Part shown: piece by piece, positions 17,670 through 27,745 of the stretch
How positions within the stretch are numbered: the stretch's first letter is position 1
Layout: the number at the start of each line of letters is the position of its first letter
From: Vibrio inusitatus
Lineage (GTDB): Bacteria; Pseudomonadota; Gammaproteobacteria; Enterobacterales; Vibrionaceae
Direction: 5' to 3'
DNA length: 64,000 nucleotides
Assembly (NCBI GenBank): GCA_024346935.1
Contig: AP024878.1
Coordinates: forward strand, 682,001-746,000
Made by a program: the position numbers and the translations under genes
The notes under the pieces: generated by a model
What the model was told of the DNA's origin: nothing
Databases searched by the model: none
The model's input: only the letters and a program-made list of their open reading frames with translations

Positions 17670-19118
17670 ATGAAGTTTATCGTAAAACCACATCCAGAAA
17701 TTTTTGTAAAAAGCGAATCAGTGAAGAAACGCTTCATACGTATTCTGGAGTGCAATATCAGGAACATCATCAAGCGTCGCACAGAATCAGTGGCAGTATT
17801 CAATCGTAGGGATCATATTGAGGTTTCTTCTGATAGTCATCAATACTACCAAGAAGTGCTGGAGATTCTGACTCACACTCCGGGTATTCATCATTCGTTA
17901 GAGGTCAAACAAACAGAATTTGCTGATCTGCATGACATCTTTGAGCAGGTGCTTGAGTTGAGTCGCGACCGCATTGAAGGCAAGACCTTTTCTGTACGCG
18001 CTAAGCGTCGCGGTAAACACGACTTTACCTCAATCGAACTAGAGCGTTATGTTGGTGGTGGCTTAAATCAAGCCGTTGAGAGCGCGAAGGTTAAGCTTAC
18101 TCGTCCTGACATTACCGTAAACGTCGAAGTGGCTGGTGAAAAGCTGAACCAAGTACTGGCTCGTCACAAAGGTTTGGGCGGTTTCCCTCTTGGTACACAA
18201 GAGGACGTATTGAGCCTTATTTCTGGTGGTTTCGATTCAGGTGTCTCTAGTTACCTACATATTAAGCGCGGCTCTAAAACGCATTACTGCTTCTTTAATC
18301 TGGGTGGCCCTGCGCACGAGATTGGTGTTAAGCAAGTAGCACACTACCTTTGGAACAAGTACGGCTCTTCTGCAAAGGTGAAGTTTATCTCTGTAGACTT
18401 TGAACCTGTGGTTGCTGAGATCTTAGAGAACGTTGAAGATGGCCAAATGGGCGTGGTGCTCAAGCGTATGTTTATGCGTGCTGGTGGCATGATTGCCGAT
18501 CGCTTTAAGATTGAAGCCTTGATTACTGGTGAGGCACTAGGTCAGGTATCTAGTCAGACTCTGACTAACTTACGTCATATCGACGGTGTAACCGATACAC
18601 TTATCCTTCGTCCGCTGATTAACTGGGATAAAGAAGACATCATTGATTTGTCTCGTATTATCGGTACGGAAGACTTTGCAAAGGTAATGCCAGAGTATTG
18701 CGGCGTTATTTCTCGCAAACCTACAGTTAAAGCGGTTAAAGGTAAGCTTGAAGCTCAAGAAGAAAAATTTGATTTTTCTGTTCTAGAAAAAGTGGTTAGC
18801 GAGAGCCGAGTTATGGATATTCGCGATATTGAAAAGGAAAGCCTAGAACAAGCACCTGAAGTCGAGCAAGTGACGGCGGTTCAAGAACACGCTATTGTAC
18901 TTGATATTCGTAGTCCAGAAGAAGAAGACGATAGCCCTCTTGAGATCGACGGTGTGGAAGTAGAGCACCTGCCGTTCTATAAGCTGGCGACTAAGTTCGG
19001 TGATCTTGACCAGTCTAAAACGTACCTTCTGTATTGTGATCGTGGCGTAATGAGTCGTTTGCAGGCGTTGTACTTGCAAGAGCAAGGCTTTAGCAATATT
19101 AAAGTTTATCGCCCTTAG
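17670..19118 (+). CDS. thiI: tRNA 4-thiouridine synthase / thiamine sulfur carrier enzyme ThiI
   Basis: Installs 4-thiouridine at position 8 of tRNA and supplies sulfur to ThiS for the thiamine thiazole ring. The protein has 482 residues, as in E. coli. Domains in order are an N-terminal ferredoxin-like and THUMP region (about 1-165), a PP-loop adenylating domain ([13 protein letters not shown] at about 185-197), and a rhodanese domain (about 400-482) with catalytic cysteine in [12 protein letters not shown] second conserved cysteine lies in MPEYCGVIS. Both mechanistic cysteines are therefore present. A terminator and gcvB follow. Confidence 0.97.
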   Translation: MKFIVKPHPEIFVKSESVKKRFIRILECNIRNIIKRRTESVAVFNRRDHIEVSSDSHQYYQEVLEILTHTPGIHHSLEVKQTEFADLHDIFEQVLELSRDRIEGKTFSVRAKRRGKHDFTSIELERYVGGGLNQAVESAKVKLTRPDITVNVEVAGEKLNQVLARHKGLGGFPLGTQEDVLSLISGGFDSGVSSYLHIKRGSKTHYCFFNLGGPAHEIGVKQVAHYLWNKYGSSAKVKFISVDFEPVVAEILENVEDGQMGVVLKRMFMRAGGMIADRFKIEALITGEALGQVSSQTLTNLRHIDGVTDTLILRPLINWDKEDIIDLSRIIGTEDFAKVMPEYCGVISRKPTVKAVKGKLEAQEEKFDFSVLEKVVSESRVMDIRDIEKESLEQAPEVEQVTAVQEHAIVLDIRSPEEEDDSPLEIDGVEVEHLPFYKLATKFGDLDQSKTYLLYCDRGVMSRLQALYLQEQGFSNIKVYRP

Positions 19119-19138
19119 TCATCACATAAGTTAATTTT

Positions 19139-19180
19139 AGCCGAGGTCAGTCTACCTGAACTCGGCTTTATTTTTATTTT
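19139..19180 (+). terminator. Intrinsic terminator after thiI
   Basis: Stem AGCCGAG/CTCGGCT with an inner TCAG/CTGA extension is followed by a T-rich tract. It faces the gcvB terminator, which lies only a few bases further right. Confidence 0.8.
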
Positions 19181-19186
19181 AGGCAT

Positions 19187-19213
19187 AAAAAAACACCGCT
19201 CAGAGGAGCGGTG
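19187..19213 (-). terminator. Terminator of gcvB
   Basis: On the minus strand the 8-bp stem CACCGCTC/GAGCGGTG with a 4-nt loop is followed by seven T residues. Confidence 0.9.
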
Positions 19214-19401
19214 CGAAAATGACAGACAAGTTCATTAAATTGGAAGTATGCTTCGGTTAAACCCAAGCAGTGGTAGAAACTACCGTGCTCAAAATGAGCT
19301 CACAAACACAACATCGCAAGTAGGGATCCATGCCAATGGCATGCCGTTTAGATCCCTGTCGCGTGGGATGCAATATAGATTTTCTCTGGCTGTTGAACAA
19401 C
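19187..19401 (-). ncRNA. gcvB: GcvB small RNA
   Basis: Hfq-dependent sRNA that represses amino-acid and peptide transport and biosynthesis mRNAs by base pairing. On the minus strand the G/U-rich seed lies at 19317-19301 (GCGATGTTGTGTTTGTG), matching the enterobacterial R1 element. It is followed by the GGTAG-TTT-CTACC hairpin (19284-19272), a TGTCTGTC stretch, and a CACCGCTC/GAGCGGTG terminator ending in seven U. The 5' part holds a long stem (19357-19322). A -10-like TATAAA at 19413-19408 predicts the start near 19401, giving about 215 nt (E. coli 205). It is divergent from gcvA, the gene of its activator, as in E. coli. Confidence 0.9.
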
Positions 19402-19452
19402 GGACAATTTATAATGTTTCAGATAAAAAAAACTAATGCTAGATAAGATAGA

Positions 19453-20406
19453 ATGGCGAGAAGATTACCCCCACTAAAATCACTGAAGGTTTTTGAAGCA
19501 GCTGCACGACATTTGAGCTTTACAAGGGCAGCGGAAGAGCTGTTTGTTACTCAAGCAGCAGTCAGCCATCAAGTGAAAGCGCTTGAAGAATATTTAGGCT
19601 TAAAATTGTTTAGAAGGCGCAACCGCTCCTTATTGTTGACTGAAGAAGGGCAAAGCTATTTCCTTGATATCAAGGATATCTTTACTTCTCTGTCAGAGGC
19701 GACAGATAAGGTGCTAGAACGCAGTGAGAAAGGCTCGTTGACTATCAGCCTGCAGCCTAGCTTTGCGATTCAATGGCTAGTGCCTAGGCTGGCGGATTTT
19801 AATGAGCAAGAGCCCGATATTGACGTTCGCATCAAAGCGGTAGATATGGATGATGGTTCTTTAACCGATGACGTTGATGTTGCTATTTATTATGGCCGAG
19901 GAAATTGGCATGGATTACGAGCTGACAAATTGTATCAAGAGTATTTAATCCCTCTTTGTGCACCGCGTTTGCTAGATGGTGTTAAACCATTAGGCTCTTT
20001 AAATGATCTGTCCAAGCACACCTTGTTACACGATACTTCGCGTAAGGACTGGAAGCAGTTTGCGCGCCAGCATCATCTAGAAGGGATCAATGTAAACCAC
20101 GGTCCAATCTTTAGCCACTCAACTATGGTATTGCAGGCGGCTGTTCACGGACAAGGTATTGCGTTAGGAAATAACGTACTAGCTCAACCCGAGATTGAGG
20201 CAGGTAGATTAATCAGTCCTTTTGATGAAGTACTGGTGAGCAAGAATGCCTTTTATGTCGTATGTCACGAGAAACAAGCAGACGTTGGGCGAATTGCTAC
20301 ATTTAGAGATTGGATGCTGAGTATAGCGGCAAGCGAAGGTGTACCTTCCATTAGCCAAGATGAAAATATTTTAGACGCAATAGCGTCGAGCGTTGAAGCT
20401 TCTTAA
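19453..20406 (+). CDS. gcvA: LysR-type glycine cleavage regulator GcvA
   Basis: Transcription factor that activates or represses the glycine cleavage operon and activates gcvB. The protein has 317 residues. The N-terminal winged helix-turn-helix (about 1-60) has RHLSFTRAAEELFVTQAAVS followed by HQVK, nearly identical to E. coli GcvA. The effector domain (about 90-300) includes DVDVAIYYGRGNW and IFSHSTMVLQAA, and E. coli-like residues continue to the end. The divergent gcvB confirms the identity. CTAAT, a core reported for GcvA sites, occurs in the shared gap at 19433. It lies 22 bp before rlmM. Confidence 0.95.
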   Translation: MARRLPPLKSLKVFEAAARHLSFTRAAEELFVTQAAVSHQVKALEEYLGLKLFRRRNRSLLLTEEGQSYFLDIKDIFTSLSEATDKVLERSEKGSLTISLQPSFAIQWLVPRLADFNEQEPDIDVRIKAVDMDDGSLTDDVDVAIYYGRGNWHGLRADKLYQEYLIPLCAPRLLDGVKPLGSLNDLSKHTLLHDTSRKDWKQFARQHHLEGINVNHGPIFSHSTMVLQAAVHGQGIALGNNVLAQPEIEAGRLISPFDEVLVSKNAFYVVCHEKQADVGRIATFRDWMLSIAASEGVPSISQDENILDAIASSVEAS

Positions 20407-20427
20407 CGCATTGAAACGAGGTTTAAC

Positions 20428-21516
20428 TTGAAACAGGTTATTTTATATTGCCGTGCAGGCTTTGAGAAAGATTGTGCTGGCGAGATTCAAGACAAGGCAA
20501 ACAGCCTTGAGGTGTTTGGTTTTCCCCGCGTTAAGCGCAATAGTGGCTACGTTCTATTTGAATGTTACACAGAAGGGGATGCGGATCGCTTAGTACGTGA
20601 GATTGATTTCAAAACGCTTATTTTTGCTCGCCAAATGTTTGCTGTTGCAGCGAGTTTGGAAGACCTGCCTGAGTCAGATCGTATTTCACCTATCTTAGAT
20701 GCGTTAGCGCAACAAGAGGGTGTGCCGACGTGTGGCGATCTACGAGTAGAGACCCCAGATACCAATGAAGCAAAAGAGTTATTGAAGTTTTGCCGCAAGT
20801 TTACCGTGCCACTAAGGCAGGCTTTGCGTGGCAAAGGATTGCTGTATAAGAAAGACAATCTAAAAAAACCTGTGATGCACCTGTGCTTTGTGGAACCTGG
20901 TAAATGCTATGTTGGGTATTCTTATGCCAACAACAACTCACAGTTCTTTATGGGCATTCCACGTTTGAAATTCCCTTCAGATGCTCCAAGCCGTTCAACT
21001 CTAAAATTAGAAGAGGCATTTCATGTCTTCATTCCTAAAAGTGAGTGGGAAGAACGATTGGCTTCTGGCATGTGGGCAGTTGATTTAGGTGCGTGCCCAG
21101 GTGGTTGGACTTATCAGTTGGTTAAGCGCTCAATGTTCGTTCATGCCATCGATAACGGCATGATGGCACAAAGCTTGATGGATACAGGGCAAGTGAAGCA
21201 TCACCAAGCGGATGGCTTTAAGTTTGAGCCACCACGCAAGAATGTTACGTGGTTAGTGTGTGACATGATTGAAAAACCATCACGTGTTGCTCAATTGATG
21301 GGAGAGTGGATCATCAAGGGGTGGTGTAAAGAGGCGCTCTTTAACCTTAAGTTGCCTATGAAGGGGCGCTATGACGAAGTACTTCAAGATATCGAGAACT
21401 TGAAGATCTTCTTGAAAGAAAATGACATCAAGTTTACCTTGCAGGCGAAGCACCTTTACCATGACCGTGAAGAGATCACAGTGCATGTTCAGTCGCATAC
21501 AAACTTGGGCTGGTAA
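20428..21516 (+). CDS. rlmM: 23S rRNA 2'-O-ribose C2498 methyltransferase RlmM
   Basis: SAM-dependent methyltransferase for C2498 of 23S rRNA. The protein has 362 residues (E. coli 366). An N-terminal THUMP-like region contains [14 protein letters not shown]. The Rossmann domain opens with [16 protein letters not shown] (SAM site), and [13 protein letters not shown] carries the catalytic lysine. The start is TTG 20428 after [21 protein letters not shown] aligns with the E. coli N-terminus, so no ATG start is expected. It is probably co-transcribed with gcvA. Confidence 0.96.
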   Translation: MKQVILYCRAGFEKDCAGEIQDKANSLEVFGFPRVKRNSGYVLFECYTEGDADRLVREIDFKTLIFARQMFAVAASLEDLPESDRISPILDALAQQEGVPTCGDLRVETPDTNEAKELLKFCRKFTVPLRQALRGKGLLYKKDNLKKPVMHLCFVEPGKCYVGYSYANNNSQFFMGIPRLKFPSDAPSRSTLKLEEAFHVFIPKSEWEERLASGMWAVDLGACPGGWTYQLVKRSMFVHAIDNGMMAQSLMDTGQVKHHQADGFKFEPPRKNVTWLVCDMIEKPSRVAQLMGEWIIKGWCKEALFNLKLPMKGRYDEVLQDIENLKIFLKENDIKFTLQAKHLYHDREEITVHVQSHTNLGW

Positions 21517-21530
21517 TTGACTCCATTATT

Positions 21531-21557
21531 GTCATCCTGAATCAAGTTCAGGATGAC
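21531..21557. repeat. REP-like palindrome between rlmM and xni
   Basis: GTCATCCTGAA/TTCAGGATGAC is a perfect 11-bp inverted repeat with loop TCAAG. GTCATCCTGA-type palindromes are a common dispersed class in bacterial genomes, though only one copy is in this window. It covers the xni stop codon and lies between convergent genes. Without a T tract it is not a standard terminator. Confidence 0.6.
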
Positions 21558-22324
21558 GCTGGTGTCCAACGCAAATCCTGTAAGTTAAAACCAAGTTCCA
21601 AGTCAGTCTTTAATGAGGCCAATTCACGGCAAAGAAGGGCGTGCTCTTCATTTCCTTTAATCTTCTTTTTGTACTTATCCGCTAGGTCTTCATCAGCAAA
21701 GGCTTGCTCTAGGTTTTTATTGTCAGTGAGTATCTCGCGAGCGGCTTTAGGGCCAATGCCCGGAATACCGCTCAAGCCAGTACCACTAATGCCAGTAAGT
21801 CCCCAGTAATCACTCAATTGAGAAACCTCTACTGCAAATTCTTTTTCTACAAAGGCTTGATCCAGCCAGCGATGCTGGAAGTAATCTCTGATGCGTAAGG
21901 ATGGAGAAAGCAGCTGACAGTAACCTTTATCAGTAGATATGATAGTGACTTGATGCTGTTGGCTTGCCAATTTTGCTGCAAGGGTTGCCACTAGGTCGTC
22001 CGCTTCATCTCCATCAGAGAGTAGTGAATCGATGCCTAGCTCCCACCACGCTTGCTGAATTGAATCTAACCCTAAGGCAAGAGCCTCTGGCATTGGCTTG
22101 CGATTTTGTTTGTATTCAGGAAAACGCTCTTCTCGCCACCCACGCACTTGTTGGTGATGGTCAAATACCGCAATGATATGACTCGGTTCAGTTTCGCTTA
22201 GAATGCGCTTTAGGGTGCGGGTGGTGGTTTCTATAGTCCTCTGGATATCCGTTTCGTCAGGCTGCGCAGAATGCACTCGGCGAATGAGGTTTAAAGCATC
22301 AATGATAACCAGATGTATAGACAT
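21548..22324 (-). CDS. xni: Flap endonuclease Xni (exonuclease IX)
   Basis: PIN-like 5'-nuclease family protein related to the N-terminal domain of DNA polymerase I, acting on flapped DNA. The protein has 258 residues (E. coli 251). It has VIIDALNLIRR at the N-terminus, DGDEADDLVATLAAKL and STDKGYCQLL metal-site motifs, and a helix-hairpin-helix GISGTGLSGIPGIGPKAA. The last residues and the stop codon are encoded within a REP-like palindrome at 21531-21557, so the C-terminus is a few residues longer than in E. coli. Confidence 0.94.
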   Translation of the reverse strand: MSIHLVIIDALNLIRRVHSAQPDETDIQRTIETTTRTLKRILSETEPSHIIAVFDHHQQVRGWREERFPEYKQNRKPMPEALALGLDSIQQAWWELGIDSLLSDGDEADDLVATLAAKLASQQHQVTIISTDKGYCQLLSPSLRIRDYFQHRWLDQAFVEKEFAVEVSQLSDYWGLTGISGTGLSGIPGIGPKAAREILTDNKNLEQAFADEDLADKYKKKIKGNEEHALLCRELASLKTDLELGFNLQDLRWTPASS

Positions 22325-22335
22325 AAAAACAAACT

Positions 22336-22354
22336 AAAAAGGGGCCGTAGCCCC
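22336..22354 (-). terminator. Terminator of ppnN
   Basis: On the minus strand, stem GGGGC/GCCCC with loop TACG is followed by five T residues, just before the xni start. It implies that xni has its own promoter or depends on read-through. Confidence 0.65.
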
Positions 22355-22386
22355 ATTGTAACTAAAATTAGATTAAGAGTTTAACC

Positions 22387-23748
22387 TTAATCGGAGGTTT
22401 GTACTCTATAGCAAGGGGTATATTCCGAACCCGGAAGCTTCATCCGCTGCTGCTTAACAAAATCCCCTAAAAGTGTGTCCATTTTCTTCATTAGTTCTTT
22501 ATCGCCATCAATAATGAAAGGGCCTTTTTCTTCAATTTCTTGGATGCCCTCGGCTTTAACGTTTCCTGCTACGACTCCAGAGAAAGCTCTGCGTAGGTTC
22601 GCGGCGAGTATTTCAGGGGGCTGATCCATGTGCAGATCTAGGTTGTGCATATTCTCATGGTTTGGCTCAAACGGCATTTGGAATTCAGGCTCAATATGCA
22701 GTGACCAGTTGTAGCTGTAGGCATCCTCATTTTCTTTGCGTTGCTGTTTGACAGCAGGCATGGCCTCTTTGACAATACGAGCCGCCTTTGCTGGGTCATC
22801 AATAACAATCTGATAGTATTTCTGCGCTTTTTCGCCAAGGGTATCGCGAATGAAGTTATCGATAGAAAGGAAGTAGGCCTCACTTTCTTTTGGCCCAGTT
22901 AAAACGATAGGCAGTGGTTGCCCCTGGTTTTTTGGGTGCATCATAATACCCAACACATACAGTAACTCTTCCGCCGTACCGGGCCCGCCAGGAAATATCA
23001 CAATGCCATGCGCGATACGAACAAATGCCTCAAGACGTTTTTCGATATCGGGCATGATGATCAGTTCGTTCACTATTGGATTCGGAGGCTCTGCGGCAAT
23101 GATAGAGGGTTCGGTTAGGCCAATGTAGCGTGATTGTTTGTGTCTTTGCTTTGCGTGACCAATAGCTGCGCCCTTCATTGGTCCTTCCATTGCGCCCGGT
23201 CCACAGCCTGTGCAAATGTTCAGTTCCCGAAGCCCTAATTCGTGCCCTACAAGGCGTGTATATTGATATTCTGTTTCGTTGATAGAGTGACCACCCCAGC
23301 ACACGACAAGATTCGGTTCGATGCCCGGAATCAACACCTTAGCGTTGCGTAGGATGCCAAATACTAGGTTGGTTACATGCACTGAATTGTCTAATTTTAG
23401 TTTTTCGTTTTGTGCCATATACATGTGAACAAACACAATATCTCTGAGTACGGCAAATAAGTGCTCTTGAATACCCTTGATGATAGTGCCGTCGACAAAA
23501 GCATGCTCTGGGGCATTACTCAGTTCGAGTTTAATGCCACGCTCTCGCCTAAGAACATTCACATCAAATGATTGGTATTGCTCCAGGAGTTTCTTGCTAT
23601 CGTCGGTGTGACTGCCAGAATTCAGTACCGCAAGAGTACAATTTCGATACAGGTTGTAGATATCACTTGAAGCGGTCTTTTTGAGACGTTCAACTTCAAG
23701 CTGAGAGAGGAGATCCATGCTACCTGCAGGATTGATTGTCGTAATCAT
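22387..23748 (-). CDS. ppnN: Pyrimidine/purine 5'-nucleotide nucleosidase PpnN
   Basis: Hydrolyses nucleoside 5'-monophosphates to base and ribose 5-phosphate; E. coli PpnN is allosterically activated by (p)ppGpp. The protein has 453 residues (E. coli 454). The central LOG/lysine-decarboxylase-like Rossmann domain carries [18 protein letters not shown] and the signature [16 protein letters not shown], flanked by PpnN-specific N- and C-terminal domains. It is the neighbour of xni, as in E. coli (ygdG-ygdH). The 197 bp upstream of it hold no other gene. Confidence 0.96.
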   Translation of the reverse strand: MITTINPAGSMDLLSQLEVERLKKTASSDIYNLYRNCTLAVLNSGSHTDDSKKLLEQYQSFDVNVLRRERGIKLELSNAPEHAFVDGTIIKGIQEHLFAVLRDIVFVHMYMAQNEKLKLDNSVHVTNLVFGILRNAKVLIPGIEPNLVVCWGGHSINETEYQYTRLVGHELGLRELNICTGCGPGAMEGPMKGAAIGHAKQRHKQSRYIGLTEPSIIAAEPPNPIVNELIIMPDIEKRLEAFVRIAHGIVIFPGGPGTAEELLYVLGIMMHPKNQGQPLPIVLTGPKESEAYFLSIDNFIRDTLGEKAQKYYQIVIDDPAKAARIVKEAMPAVKQQRKENEDAYSYNWSLHIEPEFQMPFEPNHENMHNLDLHMDQPPEILAANLRRAFSGVVAGNVKAEGIQEIEEKGPFIIDGDKELMKKMDTLLGDFVKQQRMKLPGSEYTPCYRVQTSD

Positions 23749-23945
23749 AACTGCTCCTTATTAGTGACACTAAGCTCTGATAAATGAGAGAAGCTTAGCG
23801 GTGGGCTGGTGAATAAGCCCACATTTTATACGCAGCGAAACGGACATTGATGTAATGAACCGAATGTTGAGTCTAACCTTAACAGTAGATGTCAGACTAA
23901 CAATTGCAATAAAAATTCGACTAAAATTAGTAGCTTAAAAGATCG

Positions 23946-26258
23946 TTAGATTGAATTTTGAGCGTCCTCATATTTGGGTAGCTGTTCTAAAGCTTGAGTT
24001 AAACTGTCTTCGTGGCATGAAGAATGGACTTTTATTAAGCCGTTTCGAATGGCATTCAAAATAGAACGACGCATATCATCTTGAGCAAAGCACGCCGCTG
24101 GTGCTAGAGGAATTGCCGTAAACGATACCCATTGGCTTGCTTGTTCAAGTTGCACCACTGAATCACAAATATCAGAGGCTAATAATAGAAGATCAATCAA
24201 GTCTTCATCATTAATAGCGGTATAGGCTCGTGGTAAGAACGGGTAATCGGCAATGCTTACACCAAACATGCGATTGACCTCATATTGGGTTTCAAAACTA
24301 TCAATAACCTGTTGGAACCGACTAAACAAAAGATCTGGCTGATGCAATTTCTCTGGATTTGGTTCGATGTACAAGAATGAACTATCTGATAAATGATACA
24401 GACGGGTTCCTTCTTTGAGGTGGTTTCTGATGTGGTCACCAAAGGCTTTCTCTGTTGCCCTTCCTGCTTTATAGCCATGTTTGGCATAGATATCGAAGAT
24501 CATTGGCACATTAATCAAAGCGAACTTCAAACGATCATTTAAAGGTTCATCAATGAGCTGTCCAAATCGCCATTGCTCATAGCTAGTTACGGACTTGTTG
24601 AGAGAGGTAGGCAGCTTTCTGCTCAACATTCTCATGTTACGTAGGCCAGAGCGAGGGTGCGTGTATAGCTCCTGACTCAGCTCTGCAATGATCTTATGTT
24701 TACGCCCTAGACGGCGTGAATTTAGTACGACTAAAAAGAACAGTATGGTACTCGCCACACCTAACACTAAGGTTAGTGTTTTTGACTTATCGTAATCAAC
24801 ACTAAGATCACTCAGTTCATCTACTTGGTCCTTGTAGTGTAAGGACTGCTCAATAGAAGCAACTTGATTGAGGAATGTTCGGCTGATCAGTTCATCTTTT
24901 TGTTCGAGATTGATAGCTGTAAGCCTATTGTATTCTTCAAGGTAAGTTAGTGAGTCTTTGTCTTTGTTGACGGACTTAGTCACGCGATGTAATAGCGATA
25001 AGGCTTTTAACTGAATGGCTTGATCACCCATTTTTTGCGCTTTTTCTAACGCTTCTTTACCTAGCTTTTCAGCTTGTTTAGGTTCATTTTGCAAGAAGTC
25101 TAGTTTTGCTGTTAGCAGTGTCGATTTCACTCTTTGTGCTTTGATATCTGTATAGTCGAGTAACTCTGTTGCTCGGTTTAGATAGCGCTCTGCTAGAGTG
25201 AAATTAAACAGGTTTAGATAGGTTTCTGTTAGCTTTAGTCTCAAGTCTATAATGCTTTCCAGATCCTTCTCTGCCAGTTCCTGATCTAGCACGTTAAAGT
25301 AGTGAACCAAAGCAAGGTTATAACGACCTTGAATAAAATAGACATCCGCTAGTTTGCGCAAAACAGTCGCAAAGAGAGGTGATTGGTCGTAGTTTCCGTA
25401 ATAGCTCGCTGCTTGAGATAAGTGCTCTTGGGCTTTTGAATATATCTGGCGCTCGAAATAGAGATCAGCCAAAAGGTGATTGGCACGGGCGATATATTGA
25501 GCGTTGTCCTTACCAATGGCTAACCAGTAGCTTTCAATTAACTCTTTTAATGCTGAGTTTAAGCGATGGGCTTTCAAGTAGTGCTGACCAAGTTGAAGGC
25601 TCGCTTCGAGACTTTGCTGGTAACTAGGCAGTTCCTTTGCATATTTTTTTGCACGTAAAAAGCTATTTTCAGCTTTTTCGTTTTCGCCAATATCTGAATA
25701 GACTTTGGCATGCACTAAACTCAGTTCATACTCAAGTCTATCCTTGGTTAAGCCTTCAATATGCGATGACTGCATTATCTCTTCGATTTGTGCAAGAGGG
25801 GCCTCAATTTTACGAAGGTCTTCGGTCATTCTCCATAATAAGCTCGTTTTTAACACGCGAGATTCAATCTCTCGCACGATCAAGTGATTAGCGACAGAGA
25901 TTGAGATACTTTGCTCTAAGCTAGACAGTGATGAACGGTAATTGCCAAGAATAAAATCAGCGATGCCTATAGTTTGATACGCATGAATTTGATTGGTTGC
26001 CTTTGCAATCGGTGTCATTTTTCGTTTGACTGCATTGGTTGAGAAATCTTCTTCATTTCTCAGGTTACCTTGATTATTAAGATAAACCTTAGCCTTATTT
26101 TTTGATTGCAAAGGCGTAACGTGAACCAAGCGTCTGGCGTCAATTAGATCCTTTGTCAGGCTGTTGGTGGCCTCACTCGCGATTGTTGGTAATGCAAAAA
26201 CAATGACCAACAGGGTGAATAGGGGGAGGGTGAATAACCTGAGCAAAGAAGCCATCAT
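23946..26258 (-). CDS. Membrane-anchored TPR protein with degenerate GGDEF domain
   Basis: The 770-residue protein has a signal peptide (about 1-28), a long periplasmic tetratricopeptide-like helical region (about 85-445), one transmembrane segment (about 495-514, LTLVLGVASTILFFLVVL) and a cytoplasmic domain with GGDEF topology (about 534-714). SGLRNMRML replaces the usual opening DPLTGLxNRR, and SDSSF (about 624-628) stands where GGDEF should be, so diguanylate cyclase activity is unlikely. It could be a c-di-GMP or GTP effector, or a partner-binding sensor. ATG 26258 overlaps the queF stop as TAATG, arguing for coupling; the longer upstream reading lies inside queF. I know of no assigned function. 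Confidence 0.8.
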   Translation of the reverse strand: MMASLLRLFTLPLFTLLVIVFALPTIASEATNSLTKDLIDARRLVHVTPLQSKNKAKVYLNNQGNLRNEEDFSTNAVKRKMTPIAKATNQIHAYQTIGIADFILGNYRSSLSSLEQSISISVANHLIVREIESRVLKTSLLWRMTEDLRKIEAPLAQIEEIMQSSHIEGLTKDRLEYELSLVHAKVYSDIGENEKAENSFLRAKKYAKELPSYQQSLEASLQLGQHYLKAHRLNSALKELIESYWLAIGKDNAQYIARANHLLADLYFERQIYSKAQEHLSQAASYYGNYDQSPLFATVLRKLADVYFIQGRYNLALVHYFNVLDQELAEKDLESIIDLRLKLTETYLNLFNFTLAERYLNRATELLDYTDIKAQRVKSTLLTAKLDFLQNEPKQAEKLGKEALEKAQKMGDQAIQLKALSLLHRVTKSVNKDKDSLTYLEEYNRLTAINLEQKDELISRTFLNQVASIEQSLHYKDQVDELSDLSVDYDKSKTLTLVLGVASTILFFLVVLNSRRLGRKHKIIAELSQELYTHPRSGLRNMRMLSRKLPTSLNKSVTSYEQWRFGQLIDEPLNDRLKFALINVPMIFDIYAKHGYKAGRATEKAFGDHIRNHLKEGTRLYHLSDSSFLYIEPNPEKLHQPDLLFSRFQQVIDSFETQYEVNRMFGVSIADYPFLPRAYTAINDEDLIDLLLLASDICDSVVQLEQASQWVSFTAIPLAPAACFAQDDMRRSILNAIRNGLIKVHSSCHEDSLTQALEQLPKYEDAQNSI

Positions 26259-27112
26259 TATTGTCTCGCTAAACGCAAAGTGCTGTCTGGAGCGTTCGAT
26301 ACACTGTTTAAACTGGTACGATAAGGGTTGATATCTAGACCACCACGACGCGTATAACGAGCATAAACAGACAAGGACTGCGGTTGGCAAAAGTGGGTGA
26401 TATCTGTGAAAATGCGTTCTACACACTGTTCATGAAATTCGTTGTGCTCTCTAAAAGAAACTAGGTAGCGCAGCAGAAACTCTTGGTTAATTTTCTTACC
26501 GCTGTAGCAAATCTCAACACTTCCCCAGTCTGGTTGGTTGGTAATTAAGCAATTAGATTTTAGAAGGTGGCTGTGTAATACCTCATCCACAAACTCTTCA
26601 GATACGCTTCCTATAAGATAGTCAGTGCTGAATTCATACTCGGTAATTGAGATATCTTGATCGTCAATGCAGGTACCTTGCATGTCGACAATGGGCTGTT
26701 GATTGAAGTCTTGAACTCGACTTAAAATCACTGAAACTTCGCCCCCTGCGCAAGCGGATAAATCTCGAACTAGTTGCTGCTGCACTGCATCCCAACTATT
26801 AAATTTCGTTTGATTATAGCTGTTTAGGTACAACTTAAAGGACTTAGATTCAATTAAGTTCGGAGAGCTAGCCGGTATTGAAACCTCGCCAACAGCTACT
26901 TGTGGCAAACCATTGGCATTGAGCCAAGATAACTCGTACAAGGTCCAAATATCTTGCCCTTTAAACGGCAATGTATCACCAAGCTCCAGATCATCTCGGT
27001 TGAGGCTTCTAGGTACAGCCTGTAACAACTCTGGATCATAGAGAGAGGCGTATTGCGTTTTTTGTCCCAGGGTTAGCCCGGCAAGCTCTTTTGCGTCTGA
27101 ATATTTGCTCAT
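26258..27112 (-). CDS. queF: NADPH-dependent 7-cyano-7-deazaguanine reductase QueF
   Basis: Reduces preQ0 to preQ1 in queuosine tRNA modification. The protein has 284 residues, the long unimodular type with two tandem tunnelling-fold halves (E. coli 282). The catalytic cysteine is C188 in [14 protein letters not shown], with D195 downstream. The NADPH motif is [17 protein letters not shown] at about 89-105. It is divergent from syd, as in E. coli, and its TAA overlaps the next ATG, so the TPR-GGDEF gene is probably in the same operon. Confidence 0.96.
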   Translation of the reverse strand: MSKYSDAKELAGLTLGQKTQYASLYDPELLQAVPRSLNRDDLELGDTLPFKGQDIWTLYELSWLNANGLPQVAVGEVSIPASSPNLIESKSFKLYLNSYNQTKFNSWDAVQQQLVRDLSACAGGEVSVILSRVQDFNQQPIVDMQGTCIDDQDISITEYEFSTDYLIGSVSEEFVDEVLHSHLLKSNCLITNQPDWGSVEICYSGKKINQEFLLRYLVSFREHNEFHEQCVERIFTDITHFCQPQSLSVYARYTRRGGLDINPYRTSLNSVSNAPDSTLRLARQ

Positions 27113-27198
27113 TTTACACTGCGTTATAGAGTAGAATGTTAGGAATTTTACTGAATAGATACTTCGATGTCATCAACGGAACGCCTGTAGGGTTATTT

Positions 27199-27744
27199 AT
27201 GTCCAATTCAATCGCCAATGCGCTTAACTCAATTCATCAACAGTACCTGCAAACCTTTGAGCAAGAGTACGGCACACTACCGACTAGTTCAGAGCTAGTC
27301 GGTGTTGCTTCTCCATGTATTCAAGATAGCAAATCAGGAGAGGTATATTGGAAGCCATTTCAACGCGAAGAGCGTGCCGACTTTACCAATGTGGAACAGG
27401 GGATTGAACTGTTATTACATTCTGATATTAAAGAATTCTATGGCAGCCACTATAGTGCTGATTTGACCATGAGTTGGAAAGGCAAGCCTCTTACGTTGCT
27501 GCAAGTGTGGAGCGATGAAGATTTCGTGCGCCTGCAAGAAAACATACTCGGCCACTTGGTCACTCAGCGTCGCTTAAAGCTAAAACCAACGGTGTTTATC
27601 GCAGCTATTGATTCAGACCTTGATGTTATCTCTGTATGTAATATTAGCGGTAATGTGGTGCTGGAATCTTTAGGTACCAACAAGCGTGAAGTGCTTGCGG
27701 AAAGCTTGCTAGAGTTTTTGCAACAACTGGATATAGAGGTTTAG
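27199..27744 (+). CDS. syd: SecY-interacting protein Syd
   Basis: Peripheral cytoplasmic protein that binds SecY and is thought to monitor or disassemble faulty translocons. The protein has 181 residues, exactly the length of E. coli Syd. SELVGVASPCIQ, YWKPFQREERADFTNVE and SADLTMSWKGKPLTLLQVWS are conserved blocks. ATG 27199 (MSNSIANAL) with AGGG upstream is used; the longer reading from 27136 adds 21 residues absent in the family. The stop is one base before the next gene, so the two are co-transcribed. Confidence 0.93.
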   Translation: MSNSIANALNSIHQQYLQTFEQEYGTLPTSSELVGVASPCIQDSKSGEVYWKPFQREERADFTNVEQGIELLLHSDIKEFYGSHYSADLTMSWKGKPLTLLQVWSDEDFVRLQENILGHLVTQRRLKLKPTVFIAAIDSDLDVISVCNISGNVVLESLGTNKREVLAESLLEFLQQLDIEV

Positions 27745-27745
27745 C

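Noticed and set aside
19248..19436. 62-codon plus-strand ORF between thiI and gcvA
   Set aside because: It is antisense to GcvB, lacks an RBS, and its sequence is explained by the sRNA's conserved elements.
26255..26426. N-terminal extension of the TPR-GGDEF protein
   Set aside because: The extra 56 residues are read from within queF in another frame; ATG 26258 at the queF stop begins a clear signal peptide.
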